In this document: positions 9,401-18,143 of the stretch, piece by piece | How the letters are laid out: every line of letters begins with the position of its first letter | Position numbering within the stretch: the first letter of the stretch is position 1 | Source of the DNA: Ponticaulis sp. | Lineage (GTDB): Bacteria; Pseudomonadota; Alphaproteobacteria; Caulobacterales; Hyphomonadaceae | Assembly (NCBI GenBank): GCA_002723155.1 | Contig: PBNO01000004.1 | Location: forward strand, 268,095-332,094 | Length of the DNA: 64,000 bases | Reading direction: 5' to 3' | The notes under the pieces: generated by a model | Databases searched by the model: none | What the model was told of the DNA's origin: nothing | The model's input: the letters and a program-made list of their open reading frames with translations, nothing else | Translations under genes and position numbers: made by a program

Positions 9401-10155
9401 GCGATCCGATCATTCAGGTGCGCGGGCTTAAAACCCAGTTCGGCGATCATGTGGTTCATGAGAATCTCGACCTCGACATCTATCGCGGCGAAACAATCGG
9501 CGTGATCGGACCGTCCGGTTGCGGCAAGTCGGTTCTGCTGAGCGAGATTGTAGGACTGCTAACGCCTACGGCTGGTTCAGTCACCGTCTTTGGCGAGACG
9601 CTGTCGGAACTGTCTGATAGAGACCGTCAGGCCATTGAGCGGCGTTGGTCGGTGATGTTTCAGGATGGCGCGCTCTTCTCTAACCTCACCGTGCGCGAGA
9701 ACGTGATGGTGCCGATGAAAGAGCACACGAACTTCTCTCATGATCTGATGCACGATCTGGCTGATCTTAAGATCAGCTTGTCCGGCCTGCCGCTCAACGC
9801 TGCGGACAAAAAGCCGTCAGAGCTGTCTGGCGGTATGCGTAAAAGGGCAGCGATGGCGCGTGCATTGGCGCTTGATCCGGAGCTGGTTTTTCTGGACGAG
9901 CCTACGGCGGGTCTCGACCCGATTACAGCCGGGCGTTTTGACTCGCTGGTGCGCGAGCTTAGCCGGCTTCTCGGTCTGACAGTCTTTCTCGTGACGCATG
10001 ATCTCGACACGCTGAAGGCGACATGTGACCGGATTGCGGTGCTTGGCGACAAGCGGGTAAAGTATACCGGAACGCTTGAAGAGGTTTCACGGATCGATGA
10101 TCCGTGGGTGCAGGAATATTTTGGCGGCCCACGCGGGCGGTCGGTGGTAGGATAG
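9397..10155 (+). CDS. MlaF-type ABC transporter ATPase
   Basis: A 252-residue ABC ATPase that powers the preceding permease. Visible are Walker A GPSGCGKS, the signature LSGGMRKRAAMARAL, Walker B LVFLDEP followed by TAGLDP, and the switch histidine in VTHDLDT. LSGGM instead of LSGGQ is typical of the MlaF/MCE-linked ATPases. It begins four bases inside the permease gene (ATGA) and ends two bases before the MCE gene. Name by family; whether transport is anterograde or retrograde cannot be told. Confidence 0.93.
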   Translation: MSDPIIQVRGLKTQFGDHVVHENLDLDIYRGETIGVIGPSGCGKSVLLSEIVGLLTPTAGSVTVFGETLSELSDRDRQAIERRWSVMFQDGALFSNLTVRENVMVPMKEHTNFSHDLMHDLADLKISLSGLPLNAADKKPSELSGGMRKRAAMARALALDPELVFLDEPTAGLDPITAGRFDSLVRELSRLLGLTVFLVTHDLDTLKATCDRIAVLGDKRVKYTGTLEEVSRIDDPWVQEYFGGPRGRSVVG

Positions 10156-10157
10156 TT

Positions 10158-11114
10158 ATGGAAACACGTGCCAGTTATGCCCTGATCGGCGCAGCAGTTC
10201 TGGCTGCTTTCGCTGCACTCATTGCCTTCACCATCTGGCTGGGCAAGGTCGAGTTTGATCGTGAGTTCTCTGAATATGACGTTGTGTTCGAGGGGGCCGT
10301 AAACGGCCTGTCGGAAGGCGGGCAGGTCCGCTATCTCGGCATTAATGTCGGCGAAGTGGTCAGCCTTTCACTTGATCGCGAAAACACCGAAAACGTTATC
10401 GCGCGCATTCGTGTTGACGCTGATACGCCAGTACGGACCGACTCCAAGGCGTATCTGGACTTTGCAGGCCTGACGGGTGTGACCTTCATCCAGATCCGTC
10501 CGGGTTCTCCTCAGGCTGATTTGATGCCGGGCAGTGCAGCTAATCCACCTATTCTTGAAACAGAGCAGACCCAGCTGCAGGAAATCTTTCAGGGCGGTCA
10601 GGATTTGATGGCGAACGCACAGGTGACGCTGTCACGTCTCAATGCTGTGCTGGACGCAGAGAACGCTGAAGCCTTCCGTCAGACGCTGGGCAATATCCAG
10701 CGTATCACCAACGCGTTTGCTGAAGACGAGCAGTTGATGCAGGATGCCGGGGCTGCGCTGCGCTCTCTCGCAGATGCAGGTGAAGCCGTCGCGGACGCAG
10801 CACGTGGTTTCGGTTCGCTGGAATCTGACATTCAGACGGCGCTCACAGACATTGCCGACAGTGCCGATGCACTGATTGATGACGCACGGCGCCTGATCCA
10901 GACGTCTGAAACGGCGGTGCTGGAAACACAGGAAAGCATGCGTGGTGTGCGTGAAGCTGTCGAGGAGCCGGCAGAACAGACCCTGCAGGAAATCCAGCGC
11001 CTGACGACTGATCTGCGCTCGCTTGTGCGCCGCCTTGACCGTATCGCACGCGAAGTCGAGCAGAACCCGCAGAGCTTCATTCAGGGCCAGCCGCGGCCTT
11101 ACCGAGAGGATTGA
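10158..11114 (+). CDS. MlaD-type MCE-domain protein
   Basis: A 318-residue periplasmic protein with one N-terminal membrane anchor (residues about 8-27) and an MCE domain (about 38-120: FEGAVNGLSEGGQVRYLGINVGEV). The domain forms hexameric rings that carry lipid across the periplasm. The C-terminal half (about 140-300) is a long helical, probably coiled-coil, segment rich in Ala, Glu and Asp, longer than in E. coli MlaD. I chose the ATG at 10158 because GTAGGA lies just upstream and the anchor then begins at the usual place. It overlaps the next lipoprotein gene by one base. Confidence 0.9.
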   Translation: METRASYALIGAAVLAAFAALIAFTIWLGKVEFDREFSEYDVVFEGAVNGLSEGGQVRYLGINVGEVVSLSLDRENTENVIARIRVDADTPVRTDSKAYLDFAGLTGVTFIQIRPGSPQADLMPGSAANPPILETEQTQLQEIFQGGQDLMANAQVTLSRLNAVLDAENAEAFRQTLGNIQRITNAFAEDEQLMQDAGAALRSLADAGEAVADAARGFGSLESDIQTALTDIADSADALIDDARRLIQTSETAVLETQESMRGVREAVEEPAEQTLQEIQRLTTDLRSLVRRLDRIAREVEQNPQSFIQGQPRPYRED

Positions 11115-11722
11115 TGATGAAACTGAAGACAACCGTTCTCAGCCTCACGGCTCTATCTCTTGCCGGATGTGTCTCGGTTCTGCCTGAACCTGTCGTCCCT
11201 GATGCGCTGTACCGTTTCACCAGCACCTCCCAGCCAATGAGTGGTGCGCCGGTGTCGCTGCCCGCAAATATCATCGTGTTCGAGCCTGAAGGTTCGTCTC
11301 TGCTGCTGGGGCGCAATATTGCCTACGAGAGTGAAGACGGGGCGCTGAGCGTTCTGCCGGAAGCTGAATGGACGGAGTCCGCCTCGCGCCTTTTGCAGTC
11401 CGCTCTTCTGGATCGGTTGTCGCTGCAGGCGTCTGACAGTGAAGGCGTGGCCGTTGATGAGCGCCTGACGCTCAGCGCGGCGTACGAGCTGCACTGGACT
11501 GTACGTGATCTGGTCATTGGCGAGGAGGATGCCGTGGTCACAGCGCGTGTTGAGGTTCTCAACGGCCGCACAGGCGGTATTGTTGGCCAGACCTTCATCA
11601 CCAAACGTGAGTCCTATACCGGCAGAGCGGATACAGAAGGCACGCGCGCACTTATTCGCGCAGCACGCAGTGTGATCGATGAGATTGCAACAGAGCTGCC
11701 CGGCCTGATGTCAGACAGCTGA
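11114..11722 (+). CDS. ABC transport auxiliary lipoprotein (PqiC/PF03886 type)
   Basis: A 202-residue lipoprotein: the leader ends in LSLAGC, a good lipobox. The mature part matches the ABC_trans_aux family, starting DALYRF and with a middle region of YESEDGALSVLPEAEWTESASRLLQSALLDRL. Members sit at the outer membrane and assist MCE systems. It closes the operon after permease, ATPase and MCE protein, replacing the MlaC periplasmic carrier of E. coli. ATG at 11114 or 11117 both follow GAGAGGA; the first overlaps the preceding stop. Only four bases separate its stop from the convergent coiled-coil gene. Confidence 0.85.
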   Translation: MMKLKTTVLSLTALSLAGCVSVLPEPVVPDALYRFTSTSQPMSGAPVSLPANIIVFEPEGSSLLLGRNIAYESEDGALSVLPEAEWTESASRLLQSALLDRLSLQASDSEGVAVDERLTLSAAYELHWTVRDLVIGEEDAVVTARVEVLNGRTGGIVGQTFITKRESYTGRADTEGTRALIRAARSVIDEIATELPGLMSDS

Positions 11723-11726
11723 TCTG

Positions 11727-13733
11727 TTAGCTATTCTTGCTGTGAAACGCTGCATCAAGCAGCAGGAAGGCTGTCAGGCGTTTGGCTGCGGCGGTGCGGC
11801 TGCGATCCGCCTCATTCAGAGACCGCATGGCATCCGTCGTTTCCTCTGAGAGGAAGCGCTCGACAGCTGCGTGGAAATGCTCCTGATCTTCGATACGGTA
11901 TTGGAGTTCCTGAACTTTTGATCCGGCATACTCACGAACAGCGCGGCGGCGATTACGTTCATTGCGACGTGACGCACCCGCAATTTTTCGCGTTTCCTTC
12001 ATCGTGAACGCATCCGTCAGGGCGATGCCCATATCCTCGACTTCGCTCAGAATAATGCGGGCTGCATCGTCACGTTCTTCAGGATCGGATGACAGGCCGG
12101 CCAGAAGATCTTTCCAGGACAGGCCCATTTCCTTCTGTGATGCATTGTCGAATGCCAGATCAAACAGAGAGCTTTCTTCGCTGGTCGTCTCACTGCTTTC
12201 GGGTGCCGATGTACGTTCCTGAACGCTTGTTTCGCCATCGTTTTGCGGTGCAGCCTTTTGCCTTGGCTGCGAGAAGAGCATGGAAGAGGTGCTCTTGTCC
12301 GTTTCCGCCAGCGTTTCAAAAGATGGCTTTGGTTCATCCGTATCAGGCTGGCGACGGCGCAGATTTTCTGGCGGTGCCGGTACTGGCGTTGGTGCTGGCG
12401 GTTGAGGCTGCGGCGCTGCGGGCTGGGCCGGTGGCTCCGGCATAGCAGGCGCTGCGGATAGAATGTCTCCGTCGCTCAGGCCGTTTAGCAGCGCAGAGGC
12501 GCGCTCAATACGCTGGCGCGCGCGTTCCAGACCGGCTTCAGCGGTCGATGTCGCACGCGTTGCCGCGTCATACAGCATCTGGGAAAGCGCCATGATGCGG
12601 TGTTCTGTTTCATCGGCCTGAGAGCGCGCGGCATCGCCTGCGGCGCGCGTAGCCGCTTCGGCCTGCTGACCAGCCGTCTTGAGCTCTGCAAGACCTTTGA
12701 GGGCTTCCTGAACGGCTTCGCGTGACTGGGCTCGGATGAACTCAGAAGCCTCTCGTGTACCATCAAGCGCGTTTGCGACAGCCGAATTGAGGGCGTCGCC
12801 GGTCTCGGTCGCAGCGGTTGCTGCAAGCTCGCTCGCACGGATGGCGGTCTCAACAGTTTTGGAGGACTCCGTGAGGCGTTGCTCGATCTCTTCTACGGAC
12901 GCGTTAATGCGGGCAGAGCGCGCTTCAGCATCTGCCGACATCGCGTCGAGCGCAGCCAGCTTGTCGGTGAGCGTCATGGTTGAATCGTTGAGAGACGTCA
13001 GACGGTCATCCAGCGCTTTGTCGGCTTGCGCGACCTCGTGTTGGGCAAGGCGTGCTGCCTCAGCCATGGCGCGGGCCTGACGTGGAATAGCTTCGGAAAT
13101 AGCCGCAGTTTGTGTCTCGACAGCGCTGGAAAGCTCGCCGAGGGCCTGACGTTCCTCTGCGAGCTTGTTCATCATGCTCGCAATGGTTTTCGTATTCTTG
13201 GTGACCAGTTCTGAGAACTCTTCACGCTCAGTGCCCAGCGTGGCGCGCAGCTCAACCAATGAGGCGTGAGCAGTTTCAACCAGCTCGTCGACCTTCTGTG
13301 TTTCTTCGCGCACTTTATCAGTCAGCGTCTCGATACGTGAGCTCGCCGCGTCAGCTGGCATGAGCAGCATTTGTGAAGCGCGCAGAACCAGCGTGTTAGC
13401 ACGTGCGTGGCGCATGGACTGGCGGCCCATAAAGCCTGCAAGAATGATTGCGATCGCAGGACCGGCCAGAATAGTGGCGCCAGCTGCGAACCAGAGCGGG
13501 TTCATGAGAAGGAAAGCTTGCGTGCCCATTGCGGCCCATGCCGTCAGAACAGCACCCACGTACAGAAATGCGGCTGCAGCAAAGCCTGCGGTAACCATCC
13601 AGGTACCGGCTGTTCGGATCTGTTGGAGCTCTTCCTGAGTTTCCTGAAGGGCTTTCAGATAGTTTTCATCACGCGACTGGGACATGGGGACAGATACTGC
13701 AATATTTTGCGGGATCATGCGACCGGCAAACAC
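11727..13733 (-). CDS. Membrane-anchored coiled-coil protein, TipN-like candidate
   Basis: A protein of up to 668 residues with two hydrophobic segments near the N-terminus (about 43-66 and 75-102), a long coiled-coil region (about 145-420, rich in Ala/Glu/Thr), a proline-rich linker (about 430-460, PPAQPAAPQPQPPAPTP) and a helical C-terminal domain. Two N-terminal membrane segments followed by a long coiled coil is the layout of TipN, the birth-scar polarity protein of Caulobacter (888 residues), and a perfect CtrA box lies ten bases upstream. Identity with TipN is inference; other polar scaffolds would look alike. The start is unsure: GTG 13733, ATG 13718 or ATG 13685, none with a good ribosome site. 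Confidence 0.55.
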   Translation of the reverse strand: MFAGRMIPQNIAVSVPMSQSRDENYLKALQETQEELQQIRTAGTWMVTAGFAAAAFLYVGAVLTAWAAMGTQAFLLMNPLWFAAGATILAGPAIAIILAGFMGRQSMRHARANTLVLRASQMLLMPADAASSRIETLTDKVREETQKVDELVETAHASLVELRATLGTEREEFSELVTKNTKTIASMMNKLAEERQALGELSSAVETQTAAISEAIPRQARAMAEAARLAQHEVAQADKALDDRLTSLNDSTMTLTDKLAALDAMSADAEARSARINASVEEIEQRLTESSKTVETAIRASELAATAATETGDALNSAVANALDGTREASEFIRAQSREAVQEALKGLAELKTAGQQAEAATRAAGDAARSQADETEHRIMALSQMLYDAATRATSTAEAGLERARQRIERASALLNGLSDGDILSAAPAMPEPPAQPAAPQPQPPAPTPVPAPPENLRRRQPDTDEPKPSFETLAETDKSTSSMLFSQPRQKAAPQNDGETSVQERTSAPESSETTSEESSLFDLAFDNASQKEMGLSWKDLLAGLSSDPEERDDAARIILSEVEDMGIALTDAFTMKETRKIAGASRRNERNRRRAVREYAGSKVQELQYRIEDQEHFHAAVERFLSEETTDAMRSLNEADRSRTAAAKRLTAFLLLDAAFHSKNS

Positions 13734-13742
13734 AGTATTTTT

Positions 13743-13758
13743 TTAATTTTGTGTTAAC
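13743..13758 (-). promoter_or_regulatory. CtrA binding box
   Basis: TTAA-TTTTGTG-TTAAC matches the CtrA consensus TTAA-N7-TTAAC at every defined position. It lies 10-25 bases upstream of the first possible start of the coiled-coil gene on the minus strand and about 40 bases beyond the stop of the neighbouring small gene, so the coiled-coil gene is the likely target. CtrA is the master cell-cycle regulator of Caulobacterales and relatives. Confidence 0.7.
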
Positions 13759-13798
13759 AAAACTGTCCGGATTCTGCGGCTTGCGGACCGGAGATCAA

Positions 13799-14011
13799 TT
13801 AAGACCGGAAAAGCTCGTGCTGTGTCAGCGGTGTATCTTTGCGATAAACCGGCGCAGAGATCAGCTGAACAGGGGCTTCCGTTTGCATGTAGATTTTTGC
13901 GGCCTGACGCTGCTCTGAAGAGCGGTCTGGCTGCGATGTGTAATCAACACCGATCCAGCTTAGAACGGTGACGAGGATTACGTCTCTCAGTATGACAAGA
14001 ATTTCTAACAT
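13799..14011 (-). CDS. Small single-pass membrane protein, hypothetical
   Basis: A 70-residue protein of unknown family. Residues 2-23 (LEILVILRDVILVTVLSWIGVD) form one hydrophobic segment; the remainder is polar and carries a few basic residues. The ATG at 14011 has GGAG six bases upstream, which supports real translation. It lies between the CtrA-linked coiled-coil gene and the divergent Hpt gene. Confidence 0.55.
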   Translation of the reverse strand: MLEILVILRDVILVTVLSWIGVDYTSQPDRSSEQRQAAKIYMQTEAPVQLISAPVYRKDTPLTQHELFRS

Positions 14012-14157
14012 CACTGACTCCAGACCCCTTGAAGCATGCTTAATATCGCTGAAAATGGCATCTACAACAAGACTGCGGGGCCGATTATTTGATGAAACCC
14101 TGTTAATGTATTCCTGCTACTGCGAGTACTTTGTTAGCGTTCGCACAGGATATCACC

Positions 14158-14529
14158 ATGGACCGCTGGATCGACCGGCAGCAGCTCGCAAATAACACCG
14201 CTCTGGATGCGGAGCTCGCCCTTGAAGTTCTTGAGATTTTCAAAGGTCAGGTTGAAACCTGGGGGCAGATGCTGGACGCAAATGATGAGCCTGAACGCTG
14301 GGCTGATGCGGCTCATACCATAAAGGGTGCAGCTCTGGGCATAGGCGCAGGGCCGCTAGCAGAAGCATGTAAAGCGGCAGAAACGGCGGGTCGCGCAGAT
14401 CCGCCGCCATCGAAAACGCGCGCGGCTGTACTCATCAACGATATCCGCGATGCGCTGTACCCAACGCTGGAAAGCGTGGCGCGCGTCGATCACGAATTGC
14501 GCGTGTCCGGCTTTTTGAGATTGTCGTAG
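14158..14529 (+). CDS. Histidine phosphotransfer (Hpt) domain protein
   Basis: A 123-residue stand-alone Hpt domain. The phosphorylatable His is His53 in AHTIKGAALGIGA, matching the Hpt pattern HxxKGxxxxxG. Such proteins pass phosphate between receiver domains in multistep phosphorelays. The start at ATG 14158 follows AGGAT at a good distance; upstream frame extension has no ribosome site. It is a monomeric Hpt, unlike the dimeric ChpT of the CtrA relay. Its 3' end overlaps the convergent chorismate mutase gene by 40 bases. No kinase or receiver gene is adjacent. Confidence 0.85.
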   Translation: MDRWIDRQQLANNTALDAELALEVLEIFKGQVETWGQMLDANDEPERWADAAHTIKGAALGIGAGPLAEACKAAETAGRADPPPSKTRAAVLINDIRDALYPTLESVARVDHELRVSGFLRLS

Positions 14530-14834
14530 GATTTGAATTCGTAAGCGATCGACTGCTCGATCAGGAGACGCCAGACCGGCTCTGCAATTTCAGGTGCGAG
14601 CCCGTATTCCTTGCAGGCTTCCAGAACATTTGAAACGACCTGCTCAATGCGTGGCTCGTCACGCACAGCTTCACGTTTCGGCTTGATACGTGCAGCAGCG
14701 TCCATGAAGGTCTGGCGTTCAGCGAGAATTTCCACGAGTACACGATCCAGCCTGTCCACTTCATAGCGGACGTCCACCATCGTCTGAGCGGTCTCTGCAG
14801 TGTGCTTGCGTGGCGCGGACGTATAGCTTGTCAT
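14490..14834 (-). CDS. Chorismate mutase, AroQ class
   Basis: A 114-residue monofunctional AroQ-type chorismate mutase, which converts chorismate to prephenate for Phe and Tyr synthesis. Recognisable are VRYEVDRLDRVLVEILAERQ (helix 1, with active-site Arg), AARIKPKREAVRDEPRIEQV (Lys and Arg of the active site) and PVWRLLIEQSIAYE at the C-terminus. This form, common in alphaproteobacteria, is short and stands alone rather than fused to prephenate dehydratase. The end of its coding region overlaps the Hpt gene by 40 bases on the opposite strand. Confidence 0.9.
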   Translation of the reverse strand: MTSYTSAPRKHTAETAQTMVDVRYEVDRLDRVLVEILAERQTFMDAAARIKPKREAVRDEPRIEQVVSNVLEACKEYGLAPEIAEPVWRLLIEQSIAYEFKSYDNLKKPDTRNS

Positions 14835-14930
14835 CTGAAATCAGGCTCCTGACATCTCTCGGTTAAGACCGGAGCCCGTTTGCTATGTAATCGCTACCGC
14901 GTCCACGATACGCCATAGTAATGGCGGCGT

Positions 14931-17027
14931 TTAACCACCAGAGACGATACGAACCGTGCCGAGATTTCGCTGTTCTGCATCAGAAGTGAACAGGGTCTCT
15001 ATGCCGTGCTGCATGCTTCGGATTTCGATCAGGTCGGAAAGCTTTTCCGGACGCCCGAGCAGGAAGCCCTGAATTTCGTCACAGCCTTCCTCTTTCAGAA
15101 TGCTGAGCTGAGCTGCGCTCTCAACACCCTCGGCCAGAACCGGAATGGAGAGGCTCTTGCCTAGTGAGAGTACTGACCGCACGAGTGCACGGGATTCACG
15201 GCTGACTTCGATTTCCGACATGAAGAAGCGGTCCAGCTTGATCTTGTCGAACGGGAAGGAGCGGAGAATTTCCAGCGACGAATAGCCGGTGCCGAAATCA
15301 TCCAGCGCGACCTTAACGCCAAGCGCTTTAATCTGGCGCAACACATGGAGAGACCGGTCGCGGTCTTCCAGAATAGCCGTTTCCGTCAGCTCGATTTCGA
15401 GACGGTGCGGCGGCAGGCCAGTCTCCAGAAGTGTCTGGTGTACAATGCGTGGCAGCTCTACCTGTGTCAGCTGCAGCGCCGACATGTTTACAGCGACTTT
15501 GTCTTCTGACTCCCAGCCGGCAGCGTCCTCACATGCACGGCGCAAAACCCATTCGCCGAGGCGAATGATAAGGCCGCTTTCTTCTGCAATAGGGATGAAG
15601 ACGCTTGGTGAGATGGGACCAAGCTTTGGATGCGTCCAGCGCAGAAGCGCTTCCAGGCCACTGATTTTGCTTGATTTAACGGACGCCTGAAGCTGGTAGT
15701 AAAGCTCCAACTCATTATTTTCTAGCGCCTGAGCCAAAGACGCAGCAAGCTCGCGCTTCTGTCGGGCTTCTTCGTCCATGGAGGCTGTGTAGAAGCAGAT
15801 CGTATTGGAGGCGTGAATCTTCGCGCGATACATTGCGAGGTCTGCGTTATTGCGCAGTGTGTCGCTGTCTTTGCCGTCTTCCGGATAGCGGGCAACGCCA
15901 ATGCTTCCGCTCAGATGGAGCGTGGTTTCATTCACCTGAAGGCGCGTATTCAGCGCCGATTGGAGGCGTGAAAGGAAGTCTTCCAGCTCTTCCTCGGTTG
16001 AATACTCCTTCGTCGCGGCGAATTCATCGCCGCCGAGCCGGGCGACAATCTCGCCGCTATGACACTGTGCCTGAAAGGCATTCGCCAAAGCGATCAGAGC
16101 TGCGTCACCAGCTTTGTGGCCATGGGAATCGTTGATGTCCTTGAAGCGATCCATATCGATGCCGATGACGGCGAGGGTGGCGCTATTACGCTCTGCCTTT
16201 TGGATACGCGTGTTCAGATCATCCATATAGGCATTACGATTGGCCAGACCGGTCAGCGTATCCGTCATGGCCATTTGCAGAAGCTTCTCATAACCGGTTT
16301 TGCGCTGGTCGGCATCAAGGAAGAATGTGATGCCGCCGATTGCGATGACCAGAAGTCCGGCAAGTGCGGTCGCCATGGAGAGTGCTACGAATGTCGCTTC
16401 GTCCATTGGGGTATCAGAGATGGCGAACGACGTGATTTCCATGCCGGTCATGCCGGTGAAATGGAGGCTGATCACGCCCAGTGCATAGAGGCCGATAGCT
16501 GGAAGATTAAGTTTCTCGAAGCTACTGCGGCGCAGCACCAGGCCCGACGCAATCGTGAATGCACAGGCACAAGCTATCGACGCCGCGACATAGCCAAGGT
16601 CCCAACTTACAATGCCGTCTACGCGATAAGCCATCATGCCAAGGTAGTGCAGACCTGACATGCAAAGACCGAGTAGGGTGTTGCCGATAATGCTCGCCAG
16701 AAGTGTACGGCCATAGATCACCAGAGAAATCGCAGCGAAAAAGCCGAAGACCGGCGCAATAAGCGACGCCATAGTCAGTACCGGATCGATCACAACAGGT
16801 ACATGTGCCTGGAAGGACAGCATTGCGATGAAGTGGGTACACCAGACCGTGGTGCAGAGAGCAATCGCGCCGATGCCGATCCATCCGGCACGTGCGAACC
16901 CGGTCGTGAAACGCGATCGCCGGGTCAGCTGATTGAATGTAATCGAGCCTGCGATACAGATGAAAGCCGCAAGGAGAACCAGCCTGAGATCGTGCTCAAG
17001 CGTGATACAGGGAATTACTTCAATCAT
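14931..17027 (-). CDS. MHYT-GGDEF-EAL cyclic-di-GMP signalling protein
   Basis: A 698-residue membrane protein that probably makes and/or breaks cyclic di-GMP. The N-terminal seven-helix MHYT sensor shows the repeated His motifs THFIAMLSF, HYLGMMAY and HFTGMTGME, thought to bind metal and sense a diatomic gas. Then come a GGDEF domain with an intact active site (GGDEF at 331-335) and an EAL domain with its motif intact (459-461) plus the DDFGTGYSSL loop. Both domains look catalytically competent, so the net activity cannot be told. It is monocistronic, starting at ATG 17027. Confidence 0.93.
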   Translation of the reverse strand: MIEVIPCITLEHDLRLVLLAAFICIAGSITFNQLTRRSRFTTGFARAGWIGIGAIALCTTVWCTHFIAMLSFQAHVPVVIDPVLTMASLIAPVFGFFAAISLVIYGRTLLASIIGNTLLGLCMSGLHYLGMMAYRVDGIVSWDLGYVAASIACACAFTIASGLVLRRSSFEKLNLPAIGLYALGVISLHFTGMTGMEITSFAISDTPMDEATFVALSMATALAGLLVIAIGGITFFLDADQRKTGYEKLLQMAMTDTLTGLANRNAYMDDLNTRIQKAERNSATLAVIGIDMDRFKDINDSHGHKAGDAALIALANAFQAQCHSGEIVARLGGDEFAATKEYSTEEELEDFLSRLQSALNTRLQVNETTLHLSGSIGVARYPEDGKDSDTLRNNADLAMYRAKIHASNTICFYTASMDEEARQKRELAASLAQALENNELELYYQLQASVKSSKISGLEALLRWTHPKLGPISPSVFIPIAEESGLIIRLGEWVLRRACEDAAGWESEDKVAVNMSALQLTQVELPRIVHQTLLETGLPPHRLEIELTETAILEDRDRSLHVLRQIKALGVKVALDDFGTGYSSLEILRSFPFDKIKLDRFFMSEIEVSRESRALVRSVLSLGKSLSIPVLAEGVESAAQLSILKEEGCDEIQGFLLGRPEKLSDLIEIRSMQHGIETLFTSDAEQRNLGTVRIVSGG

Positions 17028-17151
17028 TAGAGGCCAGCTAGGTTATTTGCGTTGAAAACCTGAGTAAATTGGTCCGATTAAGGGCGAGTGTTCTTCAAAA
17101 ACAAAATCAGCCGATCTTGTTTACCTTTCATTTGAACTTTTAGCTGGAATC

Positions 17152-17178
17152 AAAAAAGCCACCGGCAGGGCCGATGGC
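17152..17178 (-). terminator. Intrinsic terminator of fpr
   Basis: On the minus strand a 9-bp stem with one G-U pair (arms 17158-17166 and 17170-17178, loop of three) is followed by six T. It lies 30 bases beyond the fpr stop. Confidence 0.85.
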
Positions 17179-17207
17179 TTTCAAGTTTTTCAGTGTATTA
17201 GCAGTAG

Positions 17208-18020
17208 CTAGCCTGCGAAGGCTTTCTCGATCACAAAGTCAGCTGGCGCGGCATTGGAGCCTTCAACCAGACCTGCTTTTTCACAGAGCGCTTTAGTATC
17301 CTGAATCATCTGCATGGAGCCGCAGATCATGACGCGGTCTGTCTCTGCATTGAGTGGTGGAACACCCAGATCTTCGAACAGTTTCCCGCTCTCTATAAGG
17401 TCCGTGATGCGCCCCATGCGTGGGAAGTCTTCACGTGTGACAGAGTTATAGAGGCGGAATTTGTGCGCATACTCGTCGCAAAGCGGATCATCCGGCAGAG
17501 CCGCTGTCAGCTCTTCGCCATAGGCCAGCTCTGAGATTTCACGGCATGTGTGCGTGAGGATGACTTCGTCGAACTTCTGGTATGTCTCCGGATCGCGCAT
17601 CAGGCTCGCAAATGGCGCGATGCCTGTACCGGTAGAGAACATATAGAGACGTTTCGCCGGTGTGAGCGCGTCATGCACGAGCGTACCTGTCGGCTTCTTG
17701 CCGAGCAGAACCTTATCTCCCGGTTTGATGTCACAGAGGCGGGATGTCAGAGGGCCGTCCGGCACTTTGATTGAGAAAAACTCAAGCTCTTCATCCCAGG
17801 ACGGGCTGGCGATAGAGTAAGCGCGCAGAAGCGGTTTGCCGTCTTCTTTTGGAAGACCAATCATCACGAATTCACCCGAACGGAAGCGGAAGCTTCCTGG
17901 ACGCGTGATCCGGAACTTGAACAAACGGTCTGTATAGTGGTGGACGGAAAGTACCGTCTCCTCTGTCGGCGCGTTCGGATTTACCTTTTTCACCGGGCTG
18001 GCTGCTTGCGTCTCGCTCAA
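17208..18020 (-). CDS. fpr: Ferredoxin-NADP+ reductase
   Basis: A 270-residue FAD enzyme that shuttles electrons between NADPH and ferredoxin/flavodoxin. The FAD-binding RAYSIASPSWDEELEFFSIKVPDGPLTSRL block and the NADP-binding STGTGIAPFASLMRDP and MICGSMQMI segments are visible, and the C-terminus VIEKAFAG is typical of the bacterial Fpr subclass. It could supply electrons to the ferredoxin-type sulfite reductase encoded nearby, since no CysJ flavoprotein gene is present in that operon (inference). It lies downstream of the LysR gene on the same strand with a 124-bp gap and has its own terminator. Confidence 0.93.
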   Translation of the reverse strand: MSETQAASPVKKVNPNAPTEETVLSVHHYTDRLFKFRITRPGSFRFRSGEFVMIGLPKEDGKPLLRAYSIASPSWDEELEFFSIKVPDGPLTSRLCDIKPGDKVLLGKKPTGTLVHDALTPAKRLYMFSTGTGIAPFASLMRDPETYQKFDEVILTHTCREISELAYGEELTAALPDDPLCDEYAHKFRLYNSVTREDFPRMGRITDLIESGKLFEDLGVPPLNAETDRVMICGSMQMIQDTKALCEKAGLVEGSNAAPADFVIEKAFAG

Positions 18021-18143
18021 CGGCCTGTCCTCTTTTCTTTAGGTTATAACGTTTCTGAACTTGCGGGTCAGCATTTACGCTTGGATAGACATAGGAGCAA
18101 CGGGTCAACAAGTCGCGCCTGACTAACAGAGCTTTGAGAAATG

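Noticed and set aside
14158-14529. Hpt protein as ChpT, the CtrA phosphotransferase
   Set aside because: ChpT is a longer dimeric protein with a HisKA-like fold. This is a classical monomeric Hpt with HxxKG, so it is not ChpT.
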